A DNA stretch of 64,000 nucleotides, from NCBI GenBank assembly GCA_019055375.1, contig JAHQIW010000802.1, forward strand, positions 118,824-182,823, written 5' to 3'. The notes under the pieces are model-generated. The model was not told where the DNA came from and made no database searches. It saw only the letters and a list, made by a program, of their open reading frames with translations. Positions 32,560-44,600 of the stretch are shown piece after piece (positions within the stretch are counted from its first letter, which is position 1; each line of letters starts with the position of its first letter). This DNA is from Parelaphostrongylus tenuis. Taxonomy: Eukaryota > Nematoda > Chromadorea > Rhabditida > Metastrongylidae. A program made the translations under genes and the position numbers.

Positions 32560-35500
32560 CGAAATTGTTTTTTGCGCCAGTTAATATCTTTTATATAGTC
32601 TAAAGTAGAGGTAAAGTGAACAGCAAGTAAGACGCTAATAGCAACAAAACGTTTATCAAGAAATGCGCATCAAAATGACATACAACAAAGCGACATTTAT
32701 CAAAGAATTTATTCCTCTATCAAACGGCAAATTTCAACAACGCTTGAATTATCTTTGCATCAACTCAATATATTTGCTAATATTGGTTTAGCTCTTCTGC
32801 TCACACGTCATGTGCTTCTTCTTTTTTTTTGCACCCATGATCGCTCCCGCCTTTTCCATCAAGGCAACCACGCCCCTTTACGTCAGCTTCTGCTCGATAG
32901 TGGGCGAGCATAAGAGCACAGCTGGCATTCGTTTTCTTTTTTCGACATCCGACCAAAATTCCACTCTTATTACCTCACTATTTTCAGTTCTCATCTGCTT
33001 ATTTTGAAATTATGTATTCCGTTTTCAAAAGTGATCCCATTTTTCTGCCCGACTATATTTGCTCATAGCTTTTTTTTTCGCTGTCGCGTATCATATTTCC
33101 TTCATTCTAATGTAAATATAATGGTGGGAGCATGCAGAGCTAATCATTCTCTTAGCAATGCACCATGTATGCAACGCGAGGCATTGTGGAAGCAATATAA
33201 TCCATGGTTAGCCACCGCAGTAACGCAATAATTGGGCAAAACTGTAACCAGTTTTCCAATCCTCGGGAGGGCTTGGTTACGTTTGACTCGGGATCAAACC
33301 ACGGACTAAATCCTTAGTTGCGTTTATATCTCAAAACAGCTTTCTGTTTCTATATACCTTTACTTATACATTTTATTTGATCACAGAAATAATTAAATAG
33401 CCCGTCTTGCATGTCGAACTGCCTTCGAGCCTCATTAAACTCCATTCTTTCATTCGCTTGCAATCAACATCTATGCACGCTGCCGTGTTCTATGACTGCG
33501 CCTTGAGAATCCGTCATAGACACTGTGCTCATTCACATCTGACTATTAATTGAACGCGAGTTTGCGAAGACGCATCCTCAAGTCTACAGACTTGGTAGCC
33601 CCTTATGGGTCAGAACAAATTTGTTTTACGGTGGCTTGAATTCCCTCAAGACGTTGTTATGGTTAATCGGGCTACCAAAAGCAAGAATAACACAAGTCAG
33701 TATCTGTAATACACTTTCGATATACGATTTTAACAGGAATTTTCTTTTGCTCATCGAATTTTGAAGTGAAGAAGGAGACGTTTTCTTGATAAACACTCAA
33801 AATTTTCTTCGCTAATGTCAGTTCTTTTTTGACATATCGTGCCTTGGCACAGTGTTGTCTCGATAGCGTTTTTATTCATGTAGCTTTTACCGTTTTATCG
33901 TTTTAAACAAAGCACTGAGAACTGGATGAACCACATCTTTTGCACGAATTCACAAGTACTGTTTATCCATTTATGGCCAGCTATTACAGTTTCACCTCTA
34001 ATTTGCTGCTCTCTTGTTGATCATAACTCTCGAACAGACGCCAGTGAACTTTTAATTACACGTATTCCACTCAGAAGTAGTCTGTCAAGTTCTCTTCGCT
34101 TGCGACTGGCCGAGTGAGATAATTTTCTTCTAAGGTGTCCTAAATGATATCTAATTATAGAGTGAATGGAATTGTTCTCTAATATTCAGAGAAATATTTT
34201 CTTAAAATCTCTTGACGGTGATCGTTTAGACACAATAACTATTCAACACACTAATTATCGATATTTCAGCGCTTATAACGAGATCCTTAATGTTTGAGAG
34301 CCGTCAAAAGTCAAGACTTCAAACTCCTCCCATTTCAGTTGTGCAGGATACTCCCAGTAGTGTCCTCTCAACTCTCCTTGCTATGAAACTAAGTGACCTT
34401 TCATCTTTTTTACGTAGCGTTCAGGTTTTCCACGCACAGGGCAAGAAGACTGATAGAGCAGGAAAGATGGTCTGAAAAAATGGAAAAGATTTATGTTTTC
34501 TCTACAAGTGGTGAGGTGATAAATTACTTTTGTGGTCTAACATCCTTGCAAAGTCTAATCTTTCAAAGATGTCTGAAGACTAATACCGTAAATTTTAAGT
34601 AATATTGTTGCCCATCTAAACTACAAAATAGGTGATCTTTGAAGTCTTTGTTATTTTTTTAGTTTTCTTCTAGTGATAACCGACTATTTTGACACGTTTT
34701 GTACTGCGTGGGTCGTTTTCAAATCACTGATTGTCGCGCCGCGTCTTTTGTTGGACTTATTGTAATGGTTGCGTATCAACTTTTCGCAACAATATGTGCA
34801 TACACTTCCGTAAAAGAAATTATAATTAACAGTTGCATTGTAAAGTACCAGTTTTTATGGAGTATGCAGTATCGTTTTCTACAGACAATTGATTGTTTTA
34901 TCGTTCATCACGAAACATTGGCGTTGTTCTTGCTATCGTGAATGCTAATCAAGTCCCTCTAATGATGTTCTATCCATAACCCATCACAAAACTCCTTTGA
35001 TGATGTTTTATCATAATCACAAAACCCCTTCAGTGATAATGAAAATCCAGAATTTACAAAAAACTGCAACATTTATTTGAGCGTGCCCCACTAGCCGACG
35101 AGCGTGCCGCGTGCCAAATGAAAAATCGACATCTTACTTGAAGTGTTAAACTCGTATCACCATAGAAATTCTACGTAACTAGACTTGGCTGATCTAGGAA
35201 ACCATTGATGTTAATTTCGACCTATTTCATGGGACACTCTATTCATTCATTTGTCAGTGTCAGGCTAACAAGTCGGCGTAGTCAGCTTTTTGGTGTTCAA
35301 AATGCTGCTCTAGTACTTAGGAAAAGTTTGAGGTACAGAAATTTATCGTGAGTTCTTTTATTACCTTTCGCTCCAAATTTCTTTCTACGCATGTCTCGTT
35401 CACTCGTTCGCATGATTCTATTGTGACTTCAGTCTGTGAAGATTTTTTTTTCATATCATGAAAGTGTTACAAAGTGATAAAACTGCTATATGTTAGAGGT

Positions 35501-35680
35501 AATTCAAATTGTAATTTCTTCGACGGGGCTTCATTTTCTGTTGTTACCTGTCTCACATGAGCTGGATTTAATTCGTTCGATATCATCAAGACGTGATATT
35601 GTAGCTTCTCACCGTCGAGTGTCTAGCATTCTTATTCAGATTAAGTCATTGAAAAATGTGTTGCGGATTGATACTACTCC
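32560..35680. other. Upstream region of the transporter gene
   Basis: Only short open frames with biased composition (for example a Phe-run frame at 32810). It should hold the promoter; no element was recognisable with confidence. Confidence 0.4.
34965..35035 (+). repeat. Short imperfect direct duplication
   Basis: TGATGTTCTATCCATAACCC with CACAAAACTCCTT is followed directly by TGATGTTTTATCATAATC with ACAAAACCCCTT. Simple local duplication. Confidence 0.55.
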
Positions 35681-35683
35681 TCC

Positions 35684-35694
35684 CTAATTTCAGA
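35684..35694 (+). promoter_or_regulatory. Possible trans-splice acceptor at the transporter start
   Basis: CCTAATTTCAG lies one base before the initiating ATG (35695). In nematodes this layout is typical of an SL1 trans-splice site, although a normal cis intron from an upstream untranslated exon would look the same. It supports the chosen start. Confidence 0.55.
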
Positions 35695-38600
35695 ATGTCG
35701 GCAAAAGATCCCACATCGTCAAGTGAACCCAACTCAGCAGCAGTGAAGCTCAAGCAACGTATATCGCTATTTAATGGATGTACGATCATCCTTGGCTGTA
35801 TTCTCGGCTCGGGCATCTTTGTCAGTCCAAAAGGTCGCTTCATGTTGTGATTTTGTCGTAGTTGTCCGTCTCTGGACTATAGATTATTTTTCTGCGCAGA
35901 TCGCAAGCGATGGTGTGTTAGGGTCATTTTTAGGGATGTTCATGGGTTTTCCTTTCTCTAAAAATGAAACAGCACTTATTGAAATCAATTTGCTTGATTC
36001 TAGGAATGAATATTTGACGTAATTAGGAATTACGATAAGAAACTCAATGAGTTCTATATGAGTAAATGAATGAATAAATCTCAAAAATTTTGTTAACCTG
36101 AAAAGCAAGCGATAATGTTTTCGTGAAAATTTTCTGATATTTGATTTGGTGTGGTAGAATTTCAGTACATCTGTCACCACATGCAATGATTTGAGTGTAT
36201 TTTGACTTAAGGCTTCATTATCCAATCGATAACTTATCCAACATATATTCAATCGATAGATTATTCCGCACATGTTGTGGCAGCCGGCTGATGAAGAGCT
36301 TCTTTGACATTTAGTGATCAACCTTTCTCGTACGAGTTCCTCAGTGTGCAGTGCTTGTTGCAAAAAACTAGGCGTAGCCTCAGAAGTATTAAGAAGAGCA
36401 CATGGACGAAAACTAGACACCTTTTTTAACGAAAGAAAAATAAGTTAAACAATACACTGCTGCAGGTGTACTTCAAGAAGCGGGTAGTGTCGGAATCTCA
36501 TTGATGGTCTGGTTGTGTTCTGGACTTTTCGCTTTATTAGGAGCATTGTGTTATGCCGAACTGGGCACGAGAATTCCAAAGAGTGGAGGAGACTATGCGT
36601 ATATCCATGAAGTGAGTGGATGACTTGCACACCTTGCAGCTGTTTGTCGAATGTCTTTTTTGCAATTTGCGCGCATATTCACTACTACTTTCATTAGCAA
36701 ATGTGACGACTATTAGTCATTTTGACATGATTAAATTTATATTTCTGTGCTGCAACGTGTATGTGAAATCATCTATAACACACCAGGAGCACCAGAATCC
36801 ACATGTTAATTTTACACTAATCAATAGCTATTCGTACCACATAACACTATGAATCTGCATGAAATAAGCACTTGTCCACTTGTCCACTGTTTTTCTTTGC
36901 TTTTTGTATTCGATGCTCCCTTGGGTTACTTTCTCCTGGTGAAGTCAAATACACCTTAACTCTAATTCTGAATTCTCAGCAAAATGTTCCCAAACTGAAG
37001 TAGATTTGGGAAACTCGTCACATGCGCTCTTTCACTGTTAGAAAGTGTACCGCTGTGTAAGGTTTCGTTCTTCACTAAGTTTTCAACCTTTAGACAACTG
37101 ATCAATTACAGCTCGGATCATTGCATTCTAGTTATTAATGATTTAGTCAACGCAGGATAAGGCAGTTATAGTGATGCGGAGTATCAAGAAGCAAGGTGAT
37201 AAGCAGGACAATAGTTCAATCCCCTTCCCTAGCATTCTCTTGTAATCAGCTAACCCTTAGGGAGCAGTTTATCTTCAAGATTGGAAAAAGAATAGTCTCA
37301 GTCAGCATTATATGGCACCTATAAAGAAGAAATTTTCAAGCTGCAGTTGGACAGGCGCGTGAAATTTTTGAAGACCTTTGTGGCGGCATGAATGCGAAGG
37401 CAAATGCAGTGCTGGGATCCGTGCAGTAAATGTGATGACGGGTCATACAAAATCAAAAATATCGGTGATTGATTTTGACGCGGTGAACTACCTTTCTGAG
37501 ACCTCGTTCCAATATTTAGTTTAAGAATTGAGAAGAGGTCATATAGAGAATTTAAAATGCTTAAAAATCGTAGTTCGAGAAAACCAGTTTACACAACTGC
37601 GCGTAGACAAAAGTGTGCGCACAAAAAGAGAAATATATCTACTGTTTTAATATAAGTAATGAACATTAAGAGTCGTCACAATTTGAGAGAATCTCGAACA
37701 AATTTTAGAAAGATTTCAAATTCGAATCGACGGTAGCGAGAATGGTGTTTATTAATGACCTGTCAGAAAGCTGCTGAATTTGCGTATTACTCATTAGTCG
37801 GCGCCATGGCCGAGTGATGTGATGCTCGTCGTAAAGCGCGTAGGGCCCGATCACCACCTCGAAATGCCATCACATTTCGAAAATACCGACGTTTTTTTTT
37901 ACGTCATCTCTAATGAGGGCACTCAATACATGCAAATATAATGGAAGCCTTTGCGAAACATCAAACAAACTTACGGAAATGAAAAATAAGGCCATGTTTT
38001 CGCAAATTAATCATGTCGTAAACGACTCAGATAGGAACTCAATCACTAAGCCGGTTGTAATGTGTTGTTTCGTAGGCATTCGGTGCGATGCCATCGTTTT
38101 TGTTCCTGTGGATTGAATTGATAATTATCATGCCGACAACGAACGCCATCATTTCCCTCACCTTTGCTAGTTATGCTCTGAAACCCTTCTTCCCAACTTG
38201 TGAGGTACCGCCTATGGCAATCACTCTGCTCTCCGCCTGCACCATTGGTGAGTAATTTCTGTGACTTGTATAACTCCTAGATTGACCATCTGATCCACTC
38301 ATTTGATCAGATAAGTCTTTTCGATGTTAAAATGAAAGCGAAATTTGTATACCCAAAACATTCTATTTCATTAACACATTCGCGACGCCATGAACACTAT
38401 AGTGTACATAGTGTCCTTTTTTTTCAAGTTGCATTATGTAGAGATCTCGGGAAGCACGTCTTTTAGAACCATTTCTTGAACCACCTGAAGTCTTTGTAAG
38501 TCTTTTTCTCTTTTTGTGAAGCTGGCGACAGTATGAGGATATTAGAGATTCAATTCTCCACTTCTTTACTAGTTAGTGCTTGCTGAATAAATGCTAGTTT

Positions 38601-41600
38601 CAGTGCGGATTTTAGTTTCGCGGTGACAACAGATTTGAATTTTTGCCTGTCATGTGAAATTGACTGCGGTCGCGAATGTGTTTATGAGCTATTAATGTCA
38701 AATGAATTTAGTAGATTTATTTCAAGCTGGCATCATATATCATTTTTTTTTTGTAGATTTCGATATCCAACGAAAATAAATTTTGCAATCGTAAACCTCT
38801 GCCTTGTCTTTATCTTTCTAATTTTACACCGGCTGTCGCAGTGTACAATATGCCTCAGATGAATTTAGAAAGATTTTTAATTTTTAGAAAGAATTATGCT
38901 CTTGCTGGTGATCAATCTCTGAGCGTACCGCATTGCATTCGACTTCGGTAGGCGTCGTTATAGGTGATCTGGGTGCTTATAAAACATAATAACTTGTGGT
39001 GCCCTACAGATCTTTCAAGTCAGTGCTGTTACGCTGCTATCTTCCCAGACAAGCCTTTCAACATTTCGCCGACGTCGAAAAGGTTGAATTTTTAGTGAGC
39101 ATTGAGCACGAGATTGACACATTGACTACGCCTTCTTGCAGGGCTCCTTCTACCACTGTGCCACACACGCGAATTATGAAAACAAAAAGACTGTGATAAA
39201 ACATAACAATAGAATTCTTACCGCTCCATCGTGCATTCCACTCTTGGCATTGCACAAATGGTTGAATGCATTTCTGACCCATATAGTGATTTAAGGCCAC
39301 CTGTTGAGGATTAGGTCGAGGTTTACATTTCCTTACGAATAACATAGTAATTTTCTGGCCTAGAATAAGAAGGATTTGGTTTGCCTAAAGAAACTCTGAG
39401 GAAGGTTTCACTCTTCTTGGTTATTATTAGCTCTTCTATGGAATTTATGATTATCCTACCAGTTTACACGTATACAGGCTTATAAATGGAGGATTGATTT
39501 CCCGTAGTTAATTTCATTTTATCTAATCTACAAGTTGTCTATGCTCCTCATTTCTTGTTTATTTTTGACGTGAATAAAGATCAGAAAGCATTTGATATCA
39601 AATGCGCATGAATAAAGTTTCCTCTTGACTGAAGAGATGGCATTGAGCAAATACATGTGACTTCATATTGCCATTTGACTTCGAGTGCCAACGATAAAGT
39701 TTGATCTCATAGTCCTCTGATCATTCTTTCACACATTTATATTGGTTTAATATACCAACTGAAACCTAGTTATATTGCTTCGTGTCCAAACGAGGCCATT
39801 CGATGTAGATTAATTTATTTACTCTCGGCATCGTCGTTCAAATAAAATGCTGTTTGCTTAGACCCACCCTGACCTGCTACCTCTTCTGCACACTCACTCC
39901 AGTAAAGTGCACTCAAAAATCGTTTCAATAAGAAGGAAATAATTTTTGCTGTTTACAAACGCCTGCGAATATACCATAAGTGATGCTACATTCATAAGGT
40001 TCCTACCTGTGCCAACAGCACTGCTATCCTCTCAGACAAGTCAGCTACAAACTCCTACTCTTTGCTTCTTTGTAATTTTAGATATAGAATTTGAAAAAGT
40101 TCGTTTATTTGTGATTCCAGATATAGAAATTTAAAAGAGTTGGATAAGTTACCGGTTAGAACAACCCACCTCACTCGCAGAGTTAAATGAGAGCAGCTTC
40201 TAACAGAAAACAGTGCAAAAAGACTTTGTATAAGAAATGTGTAGTGCTCTATGTGTTCTTCAAACTAGTGTAGCCCATCTATGTGAAATTTTGCTATAAC
40301 CGCTAACTAAGAAACACATAATAGAAAAAATAAGGTATTGATTGAGAACTCCGATGCAGGATGATGTGCAAAACTTTCGCGTAAGGCGGGACTCAAACCC
40401 CCATTTTGATCTATCCGAGAGCGCGTGCTTTAATCCGTTGCACTACTGACGCCCATTTTGCACACTACTCTTTCTACGCTAGGAGCGATCAAATAAAAAG
40501 AAATTCATTTGATAGTCAATACCCAATATCTGTCAGCGTGACTGGGTTCAATTCTATATCGACTACCCAAGCTAGACCGTTGACGGTTGGCGGCTGACAG
40601 GTAGATGCGTTGCAGCGAATAAAGAGTGGTGAGCAAAACGGGAGCTAGTTGTGCAACGGGTTGGAGGCGCTACAGGATAGAGTGAGATGTGGGTTCGAGT
40701 CCCGCGTGATGCGAAAGTTCTGCACATTACTCTACATCAAAGAGTATATCTGACAGATCGTACCACCGCTACAAGCGGTTAAATAAAAAAGAATATCATT
40801 TGATTGAGAACTTCTATTAATATCGAACAAGTAGTGTATAGGCGTGATGGATGAATATACTAACGAAGAGGAGACGAGCTTGGGCAAACTAACTCGAGAA
40901 GTTTTCAATTTGTTCCTTTCTACATTTTTAGCGATTCTCACATTTGTCAACTGCTACAATGTTCAATGGGCTACTCGCTTCAACGACGTCTTTACAACCG
41001 CAAAAGTCGCTGCATTAATCTGCATCATAGTGCTTGGAATAGCTTGGTTAGCTTTAGGTAAACCCTTTTTTTGACTTATAAAAAAGCTATTACGCATTGA
41101 AACTTTCTCTACTACAAAAGTGTGCAAATAGCTCTCAGAGTACTGGTTCCTCTATTCTCTGATATTTTATAGATCATCAAAAAGGTTGTAAATTCTAGAG
41201 GGTGAAGCTGATGGAATTATGTCGTGTCGTAGAAGCTCACGGTCAAGAAAACGTGTTGATGGTTCCCTGCCCCATAATCGCTTATCTGATGGTTTAATCT
41301 TCCACTGCGCATCATCGTAAAATAAATGAAAGAGCTTTCATGACCTCAATTAAAATAGGCTTTTGACTTGCAAGTGGTTTTATGATTTGATTTCATAGCT
41401 AAGTCAGCGGGCCGAACTGTATGCATACATTCTTAATGCCTACACATTTGATGGTATGTTCAGCACAAATTTCATACCAGGCAATGTCGAAGAAAAGGTA
41501 TTTTCTTTGTTTGAAAGTTTCCAAGAACTTTTTTCTCCTTTACGAGTTTTTCAAATGGACAATGTAAGTCACGAATAAGCATGGTAGCAGCGCATGTAAT

Positions 41601-44600
41601 CAAGGAAAAAGATGGGGATCTAAAATTCTACAAAGCTCAGAAATGGCTCAAATAATAACTCAAAATAATACTCTTTTTGTTCCTCCCATACGTGTTTGGT
41701 ACAATTTCCCAATCACAATGGGATCAATGGCTCAAGAACAAAACTGTTTGCATTAATTTTCGAGTTCGTTCTTTATGGTTCATGTACTTACAGGAAATAC
41801 TCAATATTTTGAGATGCCCGACGTGTTGGAAGGAAGTCAGAAGAAAATCTCGTCGCTCGCCTTCGCCTTCTATGCAGGCGTGTACTCCTTCACGGGTTTC
41901 AGCTATTTGAATTTTGTGACAGAGGAGCTCAAAGATCCGTACAGGTTACCATTTATAGTTGATTTCACTATGAGAATCGTTCATCTTTTGGACTCTACCC
42001 TAATGGACAGCGTTCATACACGCAACTTACGATTTTTCCAGAAACTTGCCGCGAGCTATCTACATCTCGATGCCTCTAGTCACTTTCATATACCTATTAG
42101 TCAATGTCGCTTATTTTGCAGCGCTTTCGACTGATGAGGTGAGCGAGTGACGATCGACACATTGAACGTTTTACTTCTACAGTAGAATTTTGATAGTTAA
42201 TCTTAATTCCGTTCAGATTCTCGAATCAGAAGCTGTAGCGGTGTCGTTCGCCAACAAAGTGATGGGCCCGCTTGCTTCGTTGATGCCGATTTTTGTTGCG
42301 TGTTCGTGTTTTGGATGCTTGAATAGTGTTCTCTTTACACTATCGAGAATGTTCTTTGCCGGAGCGAGGTAACTACAATGAATTTATAGCTCTAAGGCAA
42401 TCGTTTTCACTTCGCATTATCCTGAACATTATCAGCAGCTGTGTTGGCAGCTGATTAATACCCTACACGAGCTAGAAAGATGATGATATGGTGGCAAAGA
42501 CATACTTTCTGGATTGCGCTGAGTTTTTATAACTGGCCAGATTCTATTTTCATATGTTCGGATTTTGCGTAGCGTTGGAGTTTCAACCTTTTTCAAACCT
42601 CAGTAAAAGCACAACAATAATCGACTTAGTTTGATAGGAGAATCTTCTATTACTTTGTGACTTGACCTCCAATTATTTACACTTGCCGTTCCAGAAAAAT
42701 ATTTAGTTTCAATTGTTTAGTACTTTATCTGTCCTTAACGAGAGCAATGCCATTTAAAAACCACTTCATAAATAGTCACATTACTTCACTGAACTATAGA
42801 AGTGGATAAAGGGCGGGTAGCTCAGTGGTAGTGATATTTTTTATCACAAGCACACTACTGGTTTGATCACTCAGGCTTATCATGCCTCTGCCAACTTCTC
42901 ACGCCTTTGAGCAAGAAGATTAGTACCAGAACTGTTTAGGAACAGTCCACTCTTTGTATTCTTATAAAGAACACGCTGATCCGGCTATCTCAGGTCTATA
43001 AGGAATTGACTCGACCAGAACACAATGACATTCTTAGACGAGACGATTATGCTCAAGCAGCAGTCAACCCTATACCCCGGAAACTTTTGAAGATGCCCGT
43101 GAATGATGTCTGTTGAGAAACGAATCTGATGCAAAAAGTGCTGAGATCCACGCAATAGACTTGACGACAGTGTGTGTAAAAATAAAATGAATACTAAAAC
43201 AGAAGTAATGAAAATGAACTCATGGGAAACCTACTGATTGGTGGAGAAACTCAAATGCGACAACTTTTTTGCGATATCTATATATAGGATATTACCTAGG
43301 ATAGGGGATATATGTTACAAGATTCAAGACGACAGTGTGAATCTATCAACTAGTTGATTTTCTTATATTTCACTTACATTCCCTATGTTTCAAAGTGCTC
43401 TGAACATCTTACTGATTGAAAAACTCCGGATTATCACCTTATTAGAGTACTGTACTAGAGTGGGGGAGCAGGGCTATGGCAAAGTGGTTGTGATACTCAG
43501 TGCGGGGCTGTTCACCACCCGTAACACTCGCTGGAAGTCACAACGAACGCCGTATAAAATGCCATTAGGCTATCCTGAGATTGCTAGAAGACGTACTCGA
43601 CCATATCTCTTTGACGTTTAAGAAGAAGATGAAGAAATATTCGAATGCTAGAAGTACTGGGATCTCCACAATGGAAAAAAAAGCTGTGAAGAGGGATCGA
43701 AATATATAGAGCATTAAACATTAAGGTACTGTAATACAGATCCATGACCACACCTGGATTGGAAGTAAAGGTTATACTTTCTGATAAAAGGTATATTATT
43801 TGTGTCATTTATTCCTTCCGGAATGGAGCGTTTGGGGCAATGATACGGCTGCGGAAAGGACGGCTGAGAAATAATTTGCGAAGTTCAAAGCTGATGTGAA
43901 CAGTCTGGAATGAGTCGTACTCGGGCCGTTCACAGGAACCTCTATTAATCTTGCGCGCCGCTTCACTAGCATTGTCCACTAGGCGCCATTCCTGCATGAG
44001 TAGTTAGTGAATTTGTTCCCACGACAGCCCCACCTCAAAGCAAGTATAGGCGCGCTGTATACCAAAATGTTGGCAAAAATGCGCATTTGAACGATGTCAA
44101 AATTATGAAATTTGATTTATTTGTGCTTAATAAATTTGATGCTTTTTGCTCTAGTGTCAAAACATATGGAACGACATAATATCAAAAATCACTGTCTTTT
44201 GTTATTACAAACAAGTTTGTTGCCAGTTTGGAGACTCTCAGGCGATGAAGGACTCCATTCAGTTGTTGTGTAGGACCAAACCGACAACTATTTTTGCATT
44301 GCGAAACAGCTGCTCTGAGCGAGTAATCAGATATTGAAATATGACTTGGCACTGGCAACCTTGAGTGCTCATAAACAGGTTATGTGTTCTTAGTTGAAGA
44401 AAATCTCTAGTTTGGGAGCAACAGCGGCCAGATAGGTCACAACATGTCTTGACAGCAATAAGTTACTTCTAGTGGTCCATCTGTCTTCTTACATCACTCT
44501 AGATAACTCGCAACACAAAGCACCAATGATGAATTTCTGTGCTGTCTTTCTGTTCTACTGTCTTTTTTGTCAAAACAAGTGTACACAGTAGAATTATGAA

